Source: Methylopumilus sp947499625 (lineage in GTDB: Bacteria; Pseudomonadota; Gammaproteobacteria; Burkholderiales; Methylophilaceae). From it: a DNA stretch of 64,000 bases. Shown piece by piece: positions 44,213-53,146 of this stretch. How positions within the stretch are numbered: position 1 is the first letter of the stretch; every line of letters starts with the position of its first letter. The stretch is from NCBI GenBank assembly GCA_965234475.1, contig OZ248397.1:620001-684000 (forward strand), given 5' to 3'. Both the position numbers and the translations under genes were made by a program. Under the pieces are notes generated by a model. That model was not told the DNA's origin, searched no databases, and saw nothing but the letters and a program-made list of their open reading frames with translations.

Positions 44213-44983
44213 TTGATTCATCCTACCGCAATTATTAGCCCCAAAGCCAGTTTAGATTCCAGCGTGGATGTTGGGCCTTATTCCATTATTGATGCAGATG
44301 TGAAAATTGGAGCAGGCTCAGTCATTGGTAATCATGTGACCATTACTGGCAATACTACCATTGGAAAAAATAATCATATCTATCACTACAGTTCAATCGG
44401 CGAATCACCTCAAGATAAAAAATACAATCAAGAAAAAACATTCTTAGAGATTGGTGATAATAATACGATCAGAGAATTCTGTACTTTTAACCGAGGCACG
44501 GCTCAAGATCAAGGCCTAACAAAAATCGGTAATGATAATTGGATTATGGCGTATGTGCACATTGCCCATGATTGCGAAATTAAAAATCACATCATACTTG
44601 CAAATAATACATCCCTTGCTGGCCATGTGTCGATTGATGACTATGCAATTTTAGGTGGATTTACTCTTGTGCATCAGTTTTGTAAGATTGGCAGCCATAT
44701 TATTACAGCAGTCAACACAGTAGTCTTTAAGGATATTCCACCTTATGTTATAGCAGCTGGCTATGATGCAAAGCCTAATGGTATTAATACAGAAGGCTTA
44801 AAAAGGAGAGATTTTGATCCAAAGATTATCGCAAAAATTAAAGAAGCTTATAAGATTTTATATCGACAAGGGCTTTCTCTTAATGAAGCTCAAGAAAAAA
44901 TTAAATTACTAAGTAAAGAGGCCGAAGCTCTCAATCTATATATCGATTTTATTGCAAAATCTACCCGCGGTATTATCCGTTAA
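44213..44983 (+). CDS. lpxA: UDP-N-acetylglucosamine acyltransferase
   Basis: First step of lipid A synthesis. The 256 residues form a left-handed beta helix of hexapeptide repeats, with HIAHDCEIKNH holding the catalytic histidine near 120 and a helical C-terminus. It starts with TTG: MIHPTAIISP is the exact family N-terminus and no ATG is available. The ribosome-binding site is poor. lpxB begins 2 bases after its stop. Confidence 0.96.
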   Translation: MIHPTAIISPKASLDSSVDVGPYSIIDADVKIGAGSVIGNHVTITGNTTIGKNNHIYHYSSIGESPQDKKYNQEKTFLEIGDNNTIREFCTFNRGTAQDQGLTKIGNDNWIMAYVHIAHDCEIKNHIILANNTSLAGHVSIDDYAILGGFTLVHQFCKIGSHIITAVNTVVFKDIPPYVIAAGYDAKPNGINTEGLKRRDFDPKIIAKIKEAYKILYRQGLSLNEAQEKIKLLSKEAEALNLYIDFIAKSTRGIIR

Positions 44984-44985
44984 TT

Positions 44986-46122
44986 ATGAAAACGATTGCC
45001 ATCGTTGCCGGAGAGTCCTCCGGAGACTTACTAGGAAGTCACTTAATCAAGTCGTTAAAGTCAACACGTTTTGACCTTAAGTTTATAGGTGTGGCTGGGC
45101 CAAAAATGATTAAAGAGGGGGCGTTCTCATTTTTTCCGATGGAAGAGCTTTCAGTCAGAGGTTATTTTGAAGCCATCAAAAAGTTGTTTCACCTTTTAAA
45201 ATTAAGAAAGAATCTTTTAAAAAAAATTCTCAATGCAAAACCAGATTTGTTTATTGGTGTTGATGCACCTGACTTTAATTTTTGGCTTGAAAGACAGTTA
45301 AAGAAAAAAGGTATTCCAGTGATTCATTATGTCAGTCCATCCATATGGGCATGGAGAGGCGATAGGCTTAGAAAGATTAAAAAATCAATAGATCATATGC
45401 TCACTATATTTCCCTTTGAAAAGAAAATTTATTCAAAGGTTAATATTGAAGCCACATTCGTAGGACATCCGCTTGCTGAGATGATTCCACTTCATCCGAA
45501 TAAAAAGAAAGCACAAAATAAACTTAAAATTATTAAAGCCACTAAAGTCATAGCCCTTTTGCCAGGAAGTAGGCAAGGGGAAGTCAAATGGCATGCACAA
45601 CTGCTTATTGATTCAGCGATCGAGCTATCAAAAAAAATCCAAGATGTGAAATTTTTAGTGCCACTCCCAACAAGAGAAACATACGAAGTATTTTCGAGAG
45701 TTTTATTTAAAAATACACATGCAGAATTAGATATTCAGCTTCTTATTGGCCACGCATCAGATGCAATTAATGCAGCTGATTTAGTAATTGTGGCATCCGG
45801 AACTGCAACCCTTGAAACTGCACTTTATAAAAAGCCTATGATAGTGATTTACAAGATGTCATCGATCAGCTGGCAAATTCTTAAACGTATGCGATATTTG
45901 CCTTACGTAAGTCTTCCAAACATTCTTCTCAATAAATTTTTTGTGCCAGAACTTTTACAAAATGACGCTACACCAGAAAATATTACTTCTAAAACTATCG
46001 AGATTTTAAAAGATGCACCTTATAGAAAAAATCTTTCAATACAATTTACAAAAATACATCATCAGCTCAAGCAAAATACATCCTATCGCCTTAATAAAAT
46101 TATTTTAAAATTTATAAAATAG
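44986..46122 (+). CDS. lpxB: Lipid-A-disaccharide synthase
   Basis: Joins UDP-diacylglucosamine to lipid X, making the lipid A disaccharide. A GT-B fold of 378 residues with IVAGESSGDLLGSHL at the N-terminus, HYVSPSIWAWRGDR in the middle and LPGSRQGEV and ASGTATLETAL as nucleotide-site motifs. It is immediately followed by rnhB with no gap. Confidence 0.96.
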   Translation: MKTIAIVAGESSGDLLGSHLIKSLKSTRFDLKFIGVAGPKMIKEGAFSFFPMEELSVRGYFEAIKKLFHLLKLRKNLLKKILNAKPDLFIGVDAPDFNFWLERQLKKKGIPVIHYVSPSIWAWRGDRLRKIKKSIDHMLTIFPFEKKIYSKVNIEATFVGHPLAEMIPLHPNKKKAQNKLKIIKATKVIALLPGSRQGEVKWHAQLLIDSAIELSKKIQDVKFLVPLPTRETYEVFSRVLFKNTHAELDIQLLIGHASDAINAADLVIVASGTATLETALYKKPMIVIYKMSSISWQILKRMRYLPYVSLPNILLNKFFVPELLQNDATPENITSKTIEILKDAPYRKNLSIQFTKIHHQLKQNTSYRLNKIILKFIK

Positions 46123-46701
46123 ATGCTGGCAAATTTAATTTGTGGGGTAGATGAGGCGGGAAGAGGTCCTCTAGCAGGTCCAGTTTATGCGGCTGCAGTT
46201 ATTTTGGGACCTAATTTCAATATAGAGGGTTTGCGCGATTCTAAAAAACTATCCGAATCGAAGCGATATTCTCTTGCTGCACATATTAAGAAAAACGCTA
46301 TAGCTTGGTCTTTGGGCGTATGCAGTGCTTCAGAAATTGATGAGTTAAATATACATTACGCGACATTGCTTGCTATGAAAAGAGCCATTGAAGGGCTCGG
46401 CAGCTATGATTCAATGAAGATTATGGTGGACGGATTATTTTGTCCTAAGATGGACTATCCGAGCGAAGCAATTGTCAAAGGTGACGATAAAGTTGCCGAG
46501 ATTTCAGCTGCTTCAATTATTGCAAAGACAGAACGCGATCTTAAGATGATCGAAATTGATAAGATTTACCCTGCCTACCAATTTAAAAAACATAAAGGCT
46601 ACCCAACAAAATTACATATAGAAATGATTAAATGTGAAGGTCTTTGTGAATATCATCGCAAAAGCTTCTCACCTATAAAAGAAATGCTAGCTTTGCAGTA
46701 A
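46123..46701 (+). CDS. rnhB: Ribonuclease HII
   Basis: Excises ribonucleotides from DNA-RNA hybrids. The 192 residues begin with the catalytic GVDEAGRGPLAGPV (D10, E11), and continue with MVDGLF and ISAASIIAKTERD, which supply the other acidic residues. It ends the lpx cluster, and its last 15 bases overlap the convergent methylase gene. dnaE, often next in proteobacteria, is absent. Confidence 0.95.
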   Translation: MLANLICGVDEAGRGPLAGPVYAAAVILGPNFNIEGLRDSKKLSESKRYSLAAHIKKNAIAWSLGVCSASEIDELNIHYATLLAMKRAIEGLGSYDSMKIMVDGLFCPKMDYPSEAIVKGDDKVAEISAASIIAKTERDLKMIEIDKIYPAYQFKKHKGYPTKLHIEMIKCEGLCEYHRKSFSPIKEMLALQ

Positions 46702-47406
46702 AAATACACAGGGCTTATTTTTTAGGTCGGGCGCTTTTTCTTTTTTCCAATCGCTTATGCTTTTTGTCGCAATAAATTCATTTTCTGATGTCATGTCTAG
46801 AGCAATACAAAGCTTTGTTTTGTCTTGAAGTTTATCTATCAAATCATTAAAAATATGTTGATTCCTGTAGGGCGTTTCAATAAAGATTTGAGTTTCATGA
46901 TATTTACTCGACTCATTTTCAAGTGAAATGATTTTTTTTATTCTGTCTTCTTTTTCAGACGGAAGGTAGCCATAGAATTTAAATTGTTGTCCATTAAGGC
47001 CGGACGCCATGAGCGCTAAAATAATTGAAGAGGGACCTGTCATGGGTATGACCTTAATATTCTTTTGATGCGCTAAGGCAACCATGTTTGAGCCAGGATC
47101 GGCTACTGCTGGACAGCCTGATTCTGAGAGCAGTCCGATATCAAAACCTGCCAAAAGTGGCGTTAAATAATGCATGATATCTTCTGGACTTGTGGTTTGA
47201 TCTAAGACTTCAAAATGTAATTGATTGATAGGTTTGTGAAGCTTAAGAGCGCCTAAATGAAATCGCGCTTTTTTTTCACTTTCTACAACAAAATAATCTA
47301 AATGCTCAACAATGTTTCGGTGCTTTTCTAGGAGAACAGATTTCCTATCATTTTGGTCGATCGGTACTGGAATGAGATATAAATGTCCATGTGTTTTAGT
47401 TGTCAT
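46687..47406 (-). CDS. Tetrapyrrole-methylase-fold SAM-dependent methyltransferase (RsmI-related)
   Basis: A 239-residue protein of the tetrapyrrole methylase superfamily, closest to the RsmI branch. It has GHLYLIPVPI at the N-terminus, GLLSESGCPAVADPGSNMVA near 114-133 and IPMTGPSSIILALMASGL near 138-155, which correspond to the SAM-binding parts of RsmI. The N-terminal motif is not the usual VATPIGN, so it is probably the divergent betaproteobacterial paralogue rather than RsmI itself. The substrate is unknown. Its start is 1 base from the maf stop on the same strand. Confidence 0.75.
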   Translation of the reverse strand: MTTKTHGHLYLIPVPIDQNDRKSVLLEKHRNIVEHLDYFVVESEKKARFHLGALKLHKPINQLHFEVLDQTTSPEDIMHYLTPLLAGFDIGLLSESGCPAVADPGSNMVALAHQKNIKVIPMTGPSSIILALMASGLNGQQFKFYGYLPSEKEDRIKKIISLENESSKYHETQIFIETPYRNQHIFNDLIDKLQDKTKLCIALDMTSENEFIATKSISDWKKEKAPDLKNKPCVFLLQS

Positions 47407-47981
47407 TAAAATACTACACCTTCATTTTGAAGCATGTCTGATAACTTAATGAGAGGAAGCCCTATGAGCGCTGTGGGATCTTCACCTCTAATATATTCAA
47501 GAAGGGCAATACCAAGACCTTCAGATTTAACACTACCTACACAGTTATATGGCTGTTCTTTTAATAAATAAGATTCAATTAATTTACGATTTAACTCTTT
47601 ATATTTCACTTCAAATTCAATGACACATTCTTGTACTTGTTCTGTCTTTGAATTTAATAAACAAAGCGAGGTATAGAAAGTTACAATTTTCCCACTTAAA
47701 AACTGGAGTTGTTTTGTAGCATTTTCATGCGTGTTTGGTTTTTCAATTATTTGATTTTGACATTCTGCTGTTTGATCAGAGCCGATAATCAATGAATTTG
47801 CATAGTGAGGTGCAACCTTAAAGGCTTTTTCCCGCGCAAGCCTAAAAGAGATCTCTTTTGCTTTTTCATCTATGCGGGGCGTTTCATCAATATCAGGGCT
47901 AAAGACATCAAAGGGTAACTTAAACCGTGATAATAATTCTCTGCGATAAGGTGATGCTGAAGCCAAAACAATCGTTAACAT
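47406..47981 (-). CDS. Maf-family nucleotide pyrophosphatase (YceF type)
   Basis: Maf proteins hydrolyse modified or non-canonical nucleoside triphosphates; the YceF subgroup prefers 7-methyl-GTP. The 191 residues carry LASASPYRRELLSRF at 6-20, SPDIDETP at 28-35, IIGSDQTA with catalytic Asp69, and the C-terminal GLPL segment. Assignment to the YceF branch is tentative. In other proteobacteria this gene lies next to yceD-rpmF; here the carboxylase genes separate them. Confidence 0.87.
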   Translation of the reverse strand: MLTIVLASASPYRRELLSRFKLPFDVFSPDIDETPRIDEKAKEISFRLAREKAFKVAPHYANSLIIGSDQTAECQNQIIEKPNTHENATKQLQFLSGKIVTFYTSLCLLNSKTEQVQECVIEFEVKYKELNRKLIESYLLKEQPYNCVGSVKSEGLGIALLEYIRGEDPTALIGLPLIKLSDMLQNEGVVF

Positions 47982-47993
47982 GCATCGTTTTCT

Positions 47994-49835
47994 TTATGAT
48001 TCAGGTTGAATTTCGAGAAGCGTTTCATCTGGGGACACAGTTTCACCTTTTACCACATGGATTGCAACTACAATACCTGAAGTAGGGGATTGAATTTCAT
48101 TCTCCATTTTCATGGCTTCAATCACAATCACACTGTCTCCAGCTTCAACTCTGTCACCAATTTTAACCTTAACATCAATAATTGTGCCTGGCATAGCCGT
48201 GGTAATACAGCCCTCGTGATTAGGTCGTGGCTTTACTATCTTAGAAGTGTCTTGAGCTTGTTTTTTTGAAGATTTTTTTCCATGTGTAACTTCAACTTCA
48301 TGTAAGGTTTCAACTAGTACTTCTTCAGAAATACCATCCACAGATACATAGAAGGGTCGTCTCGCCTCACCGGTATAGCCTGATCCGGTTAATTTAATAT
48401 TAAATGTTTCCCCGTGAAGTGTGACATTGAATTCGCTAGGTGCAAACTTTTCAGCAGACGAAAATACATTGTCTTTAGGGAGTAAGGGTTCTGGTTTAAT
48501 GCTGCCTGCATTTCTTTCCTGCAAAAATATCTTTGCAACATCTGGAAACATGGCATACGTTAAAATATCTTCATCCGATTTTGTTATCTGCTCTGCTTCA
48601 ATTTTTAGCTTTGCAAGTTCAGGCTCCAAAGAATCGGCAGGTCTCGATGTCAGTGGTTTTTTTTCACCGATAGCCATCGTTTGAATTTTTTGATTCACTT
48701 TGCCAGGTGCTTTTCCATATTCACCCATAAAATAACTTTTAACTTCATTGGTAATCGATTTATATCGGGCGCCTGTTAAAACATTTAAGACTGCTTGGGT
48801 ACCCACAATCTGAGAAGTGGGCGTTACAAGTGGCGGATAGCCTAAGTCTTCTCGTACTTTAGGAATTTCAAGAAGCACTTCATTCATGCGATCAAGCGCA
48901 CCTTGTTCTTTAAGCTGATTAGATAAATTAGAAATCATACCGCCAGGGACTTGATTGCTTAGGACACGTGTATCTACTCCCGTGTAATCGGATTCAAATT
49001 GCCAATATTTTTTTCTGACAACCTTTAGTTGTTCACTAATTTCTTCAACTTTTTTAATATCAATATCTGTTTTGTAACCTAAGTCTTCTAAGGCAGCAAT
49101 CATAGACTCAGTGGATGGATGACTAGCACCTTCAGCAAAGCTTGAATTACATGTGTCAATAATGTCTGCACCATTTTGCACGGCAGTTATAAGATTAATA
49201 CTTGCTAATCCTGAAGTTGCATGTGAATGGACATGAATAGGTAATGAGATTGATTTCTTTAAGGACATCACAAGTTCTTCAGTGACCGAAGGCGTTAAGA
49301 GGCCAGCCATATCTTTAATGGCTATCGTGTCACATCCGTAACTTTCCATTTCTTTTGCAAGATTCACGAAATAAGGAATGTCATGCACAGGGCTTGTGGT
49401 ATAGCTTAAAGTACCTTCCGCATGTTTTTTATATTTTTTAACTGCTTTAATAGACGCTGTAAGATTTCTGACATCATTCATGGCATCAAAAATTCTAAAT
49501 ACGTCGACACCATTATTGGCTGATTGTTTGACAAATGCATCTACAACATCATCTGAATAGTGACGATAGCCTAATAAGTTTTGTCCTCGAAGTAACATTT
49601 GTATTCGAGAGTTTGGTAAAGCCTTTCTTAAAAGCTTTAAGCGCTCCCATGGGTCTTCTTTTAAAAATCTGACACAAGCATCAAAGGTAGCTCCACCCCA
49701 TGCCTCAATCGACCAAAAGCCAAGTGCGTCTAATTGTGGGCATATAGGAAGCATATCTTCAGTGCGAAGTCTAGTCGCAATTTGACATTGATGCCCATCT
49801 CTTAAAACCAATTCGGTAATATGTATTTTTTTCAT
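47994..49835 (-). CDS. Pyruvate carboxylase subunit B (carboxyltransferase plus biotin domain)
   Basis: Transfers CO2 from biotin to pyruvate, making oxaloacetate. The 613 residues have an N-terminal carboxyltransferase TIM barrel beginning ELVLRDGHQCQIATR, a conserved PYC/OADA domain, and a C-terminal biotinyl domain with EAMKMEN, the lysine at about 578 carrying biotin. It sits 6 bases after the biotin carboxylase gene. No membrane subunits of a sodium-pumping oxaloacetate decarboxylase (beta, gamma) are nearby, so an anaplerotic carboxylase is favoured over OadA. Confidence 0.88.
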   Translation of the reverse strand: MKKIHITELVLRDGHQCQIATRLRTEDMLPICPQLDALGFWSIEAWGGATFDACVRFLKEDPWERLKLLRKALPNSRIQMLLRGQNLLGYRHYSDDVVDAFVKQSANNGVDVFRIFDAMNDVRNLTASIKAVKKYKKHAEGTLSYTTSPVHDIPYFVNLAKEMESYGCDTIAIKDMAGLLTPSVTEELVMSLKKSISLPIHVHSHATSGLASINLITAVQNGADIIDTCNSSFAEGASHPSTESMIAALEDLGYKTDIDIKKVEEISEQLKVVRKKYWQFESDYTGVDTRVLSNQVPGGMISNLSNQLKEQGALDRMNEVLLEIPKVREDLGYPPLVTPTSQIVGTQAVLNVLTGARYKSITNEVKSYFMGEYGKAPGKVNQKIQTMAIGEKKPLTSRPADSLEPELAKLKIEAEQITKSDEDILTYAMFPDVAKIFLQERNAGSIKPEPLLPKDNVFSSAEKFAPSEFNVTLHGETFNIKLTGSGYTGEARRPFYVSVDGISEEVLVETLHEVEVTHGKKSSKKQAQDTSKIVKPRPNHEGCITTAMPGTIIDVKVKIGDRVEAGDSVIVIEAMKMENEIQSPTSGIVVAIHVVKGETVSPDETLLEIQPES

Positions 49836-49841
49836 AACACT

Positions 49842-51260
49842 TTAAATGCCTTCGTGGGCAGCGATTGCTGCTGATATAGCTGCGGCCATTAATTCAGGTG
49901 GAAATTCACTTTGGTAATTAATAAGCTCTGGATGGTCGTCCACAAAACTCGTATTGAAGTTCGCTTCTTTGAACTGTTTATTATTCATAATTTCTAAATA
50001 ATAAGGGATTGTTGTTTTAACTCCAAATACTACAATATCATTGAGGGCTCTTTTACCTCGCTGGATCACACTTTCCCAGTTCAATGCCCATACAGTGAGC
50101 TTTGCACACATAGAGTCGTAATAAGGTGGGATGACATAGCCTGTGTAAATCGAAGCATCAATTCTAACGCCGGGTCCGCCGGGTGCATAATAACGCGTAA
50201 TTTTTCCAAAGGAGGGCATAAAGTCACACTTGGGATCTTCCGCATTAATGCGATATTCAATCGCAAAGCCTCGAAACTGAATCTCTTCTTGTTTGTATTG
50301 TAATGATAATCCATAAGCAATTCTGATTTGCTCTTGAACAATATCGATGCCGGTAATTGATTCTGTAATTGTATGTTCTACTTGAAGACGCGTATTCATC
50401 TCCATAAAGTAAAAATTATTTTCAGCGTCTAAAAGAAATTCCACGGTACCCGCGTTCTCATAATTAACTGCTTTGGCAGCTTTCACTGCGAGCTCACCCA
50501 CATAATTTCTTTGAGCATTCGTTAGTTGAGGGGAGGGTGCGATCTCAATGAGTTTCTGATTACGCCTTTGAATAGAACAGTCCCTTTCGAAAAGATGAAC
50601 CACATTACCGAAGCTGTCAGCCAAAATTTGAACCTCGATATGCTTGGGCGATACGATACATTTTTCAATAAAAACCTCAGGCTTACCAAAAGCTTTTGTA
50701 GCTTCAGAAATCACTCGATCATAATTACCAATGAGTTCTTTTTCGTTATTACAGCGTCTAATGCCTCGTCCACCGCCACCATTAGTGGCTTTAAGCATGA
50801 TAGGGTAGCCAATAGAGACGGCAAGTCTTTTAGCTTCATCAAGACTATTAATGTTACCTTCACTCCCTGGAATAACAGGAATTGAAGCTGCGATCATCGC
50901 TGTTCTGGCTTGGATCTTATCCCCCATTTGACGAATGATGTCCGCATCGGGACCAATGAATTTAATATCTCGCCTGGCACATATCTCGGCTAATTCAGGA
51001 TTTTCAGACAAAAAACCATATCCTGGATGAATAGCATCACATCCAGAAGTTACGGCAATATTCACAATATTATGTGCGTTTAAATAGCCAGCAAGTGGGT
51101 CAGCGCCAATATTATAGGATTCATCGGCTTTTTTGACATGAAGCGCATGGCGGTCTGCGTCTGAATAAATCGCTACCGAGGTAATATCAAGCTCGGAACA
51201 GGCGCGGATGAGCCTTACCGCTATTTCACCACGGTTCGCTATAAGTATTTTTTTGAACAA
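49842..51260 (-). CDS. Pyruvate carboxylase subunit A (biotin carboxylase)
   Basis: ATP-dependent carboxylation of biotin. The 472 residues show KILIANRGEIAVRLIRA at the N-terminus, the ATP-grasp glycine loop KATNGGGGRGIRRC near 156-169, and FMEMNTRLQVEHTITE near 288-303. It resembles AccC, but the linked carboxyltransferase/biotin subunit shows it belongs to a two-subunit pyruvate carboxylase. In a C1 organism this restores oxaloacetate withdrawn for biosynthesis. Confidence 0.88.
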   Translation of the reverse strand: MFKKILIANRGEIAVRLIRACSELDITSVAIYSDADRHALHVKKADESYNIGADPLAGYLNAHNIVNIAVTSGCDAIHPGYGFLSENPELAEICARRDIKFIGPDADIIRQMGDKIQARTAMIAASIPVIPGSEGNINSLDEAKRLAVSIGYPIMLKATNGGGGRGIRRCNNEKELIGNYDRVISEATKAFGKPEVFIEKCIVSPKHIEVQILADSFGNVVHLFERDCSIQRRNQKLIEIAPSPQLTNAQRNYVGELAVKAAKAVNYENAGTVEFLLDAENNFYFMEMNTRLQVEHTITESITGIDIVQEQIRIAYGLSLQYKQEEIQFRGFAIEYRINAEDPKCDFMPSFGKITRYYAPGGPGVRIDASIYTGYVIPPYYDSMCAKLTVWALNWESVIQRGKRALNDIVVFGVKTTIPYYLEIMNNKQFKEANFNTSFVDDHPELINYQSEFPPELMAAAISAAIAAHEGI

Positions 51261-51336
51261 TGAAAAGCCTTAAGTTTTTAGCAAAAAATCACTAAATTAG
51301 GGTTAATTTAAGAAAATTATAGCATGTCATTTCTTA

Positions 51337-51342
51337 TATAAT
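51337..51342 (+). promoter_or_regulatory. -10-like TATAAT before yceD-rpmF
   Basis: A perfect TATAAT within TTATATAATAATGG, 29 bases before the yceD start and in the spacer divergent from the biotin carboxylase gene. No convincing -35 hexamer. Confidence 0.45.
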
Positions 51343-51371
51343 AATGGTGTCTTTTAACCCGAAATCTATTG

Positions 51372-51863
51372 ATGGAACAGCATATAGACAATATTGATTT
51401 TTCAAGAAAATCGAGAGAAATTCGTGATATAATTCGCCTCTCTGATTTTAAGCGATTACAAGATTTATGCTTAAATCTCGAAGATTCAATTGCTTTTGTT
51501 TTAAGAGGCTTCGAAAATAAACATAGAGAAGCTTGTTTAGAGCTATTCATCGAAGGTAAATTAGACTTAATTTGTCAAAGATGTTCAGAAAAATTAGAGC
51601 ATACGATTTTTTTAAAATCAGGATACTTGATTAAAGAAGAGACCCAGTTGACTGATTTTCAAGTTGACGATCATGCGGATTACGACTTAATTGAGGGTAG
51701 TGCAAAGATGGATGTTTTAAGTCTTATTGAAGACGAAATCATTCTCTCTATGCCTAGTGCACCAAAACATGAAAATGATAAGTGCCACTATAAAAAAACT
51801 GATGGCGTATTAGATCGCATCCATCCGTTTGCTGATTTAAAACAAAAAATATATAAAAATTAA
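51372..51863 (+). CDS. yceD: YceD/DUF177 family protein (23S rRNA accumulation protein)
   Basis: DUF177 proteins are co-encoded with L32 in many bacteria and affect 23S rRNA accumulation. The 163 residues contain the conserved cysteine motif LICQRCSEKL near 73-82 and the acidic DYDLIEG segment near 114-120. A TTG directly before (51369) would add one residue; ATG at 51372 is preferred. It leads the rpmF-plsX-fab gene run. Confidence 0.85.
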   Translation: MEQHIDNIDFSRKSREIRDIIRLSDFKRLQDLCLNLEDSIAFVLRGFENKHREACLELFIEGKLDLICQRCSEKLEHTIFLKSGYLIKEETQLTDFQVDDHADYDLIEGSAKMDVLSLIEDEIILSMPSAPKHENDKCHYKKTDGVLDRIHPFADLKQKIYKN

Positions 51864-51877
51864 ATTTAGGAGTTGCT

Positions 51878-52057
51878 ATGGCTGTTCAGCAAAATAAAAA
51901 ATCACCATCAAAACGTGGAATGCATCGTTCTCACGATTTTTTATCTAACCCACCACTTGCTGTAGAACCAACTACTGGCGAAGTTCATTTACGTCACCAC
52001 GTAAGCCCAACAGGCTACTATAGAGGCAAAAAAGTTATTCAGAATAAATCAGAATAA
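51878..52057 (+). CDS. rpmF: 50S ribosomal protein L32
   Basis: A small ribosomal protein of 59 residues. Translation gives MAVQQNKKSPSKRGMHRSHD followed by NPPLAVEPTTGE and HHVSPTGYYRGKKV, the standard L32 pattern without the zinc cysteines found in some lineages. AGGAG lies 7 bases before the ATG. The stop codon at 52055-52057 is inside the first arm of a hairpin described next. Confidence 0.97.
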   Translation: MAVQQNKKSPSKRGMHRSHDFLSNPPLAVEPTTGEVHLRHHVSPTGYYRGKKVIQNKSE

Positions 52058-52082
52058 TTCTTCTAAATTATTCTGATTTATT
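52043..52082 (+). terminator. Long AT-rich hairpin overlapping the rpmF stop (terminator or attenuator)
   Basis: A perfect 17-bp stem (52043-52059 with 52066-52082) built on AATAAATCAGAATAATT, with a 6-base loop and a short T-rich tail. The first arm includes the last four codons and the stop of rpmF, so a ribosome finishing rpmF would melt it. It probably reduces transcription into plsX. Confidence 0.6.
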
Positions 52083-52114
52083 TCTTTCATTGCTCTTAAA
52101 CGTTAAGAGAACAA

Positions 52115-53146
52115 ATGACAATTACCATAGCAGTTGACGCGATGAGCGGGGATCATGGCCCCTCTGTCACCATACCATCCTCAATTAATGCGTTATCAAG
52201 ATATGATGATCTTCATATTATTTTGGTTGGCGATAAAGAGCTTATTCAAATAGAGCTTCAAAAAAATAATTACACCAATACGCGTTTATCTATTCAACAT
52301 ACAAGTGAAGTAGTTGAAATGGATGAATCCCCTCAAAGTGCTTTAAAAAATAAAAAAGACTCTTCCATGCGAGTGGCTATTAATTTAATTAAGGAAGAAA
52401 AGGCTCAGGCTTGCGTGAGTGCCGGCAATACAGGGGCGCTTATGGCGACCGCGCGTTATGTATTAAAAATGCTGCCAGGTATTGATAGGCCTGCCATTGC
52501 ATCAAGCTTGCCTAGTCAAAAAGGAACGACTTACATGCTGGACCTGGGAGCAAATACAGACTGCACAGCAGAGCATTTATTACAATTTGCAGTGATGGGC
52601 GCTATGCTTGTAAGTTCTGTGACAGGCAACCCAAAGCCTTCCGTAGGTCTTCTTAATATCGGATCAGAAGAGATGAAAGGTAACGAAGTAGTGAAAGAAG
52701 CAGGGGAGCTTTTACGTCGAAGCCACCTTAATTTTTATGGTAACGTTGAAGGAAATGACATTTTTAAAGGTACAACTGACGTGGTTGTATGTGATGGATT
52801 CGTGGGTAATGTCGCATTAAAAACTGCTGAAGGCATTGCTCAGCTTATGGGTCGATTTTTAACGCAAGAATTTAAACGTAATTGGGTTACAAAACTTATG
52901 GCATTTGTTTCTTTGCTCGTACTTAATCGATTTAAAAAAAGACTTGATCCTAGAAGATACAATGGCGCTAGCTTTTTAGGTCTTAAGGGTATTGTAGTTA
53001 AGAGTCATGGTGGAGCTGATAGCTACTCTTTCTTTTACGCCATTCGAACCGCCATTGAAGAGTCAAAAAATAATGTACTAGAGAATATTCAAAAACAACT
53101 TGAATTAGAAATGCCCTTAGATATTTCATCTTCAGAAAATATATGA
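52115..53146 (+). CDS. plsX: Phosphate acyltransferase PlsX
   Basis: Makes acyl-phosphate from acyl-ACP for phospholipid synthesis. The 343 residues begin ITIAVDAMSGDHGP and carry SAGNTGALMATARYVL and LNIGSEEMKGNEVVKEA, family signatures. It overlaps fabH by 4 bases (ATGA). The plsX-fabHDG-acpP-fabF order is the canonical fatty-acid cluster. Confidence 0.96.
   Translation: MTITIAVDAMSGDHGPSVTIPSSINALSRYDDLHIILVGDKELIQIELQKNNYTNTRLSIQHTSEVVEMDESPQSALKNKKDSSMRVAINLIKEEKAQACVSAGNTGALMATARYVLKMLPGIDRPAIASSLPSQKGTTYMLDLGANTDCTAEHLLQFAVMGAMLVSSVTGNPKPSVGLLNIGSEEMKGNEVVKEAGELLRRSHLNFYGNVEGNDIFKGTTDVVVCDGFVGNVALKTAEGIAQLMGRFLTQEFKRNWVTKLMAFVSLLVLNRFKKRLDPRRYNGASFLGLKGIVVKSHGGADSYSFFYAIRTAIEESKNNVLENIQKQLELEMPLDISSSENI

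Noticed and set aside
50526..50885. 119-codon plus-strand ORF in the biotin carboxylase gene
   Set aside because: Antisense to conserved ATP-grasp coding sequence.
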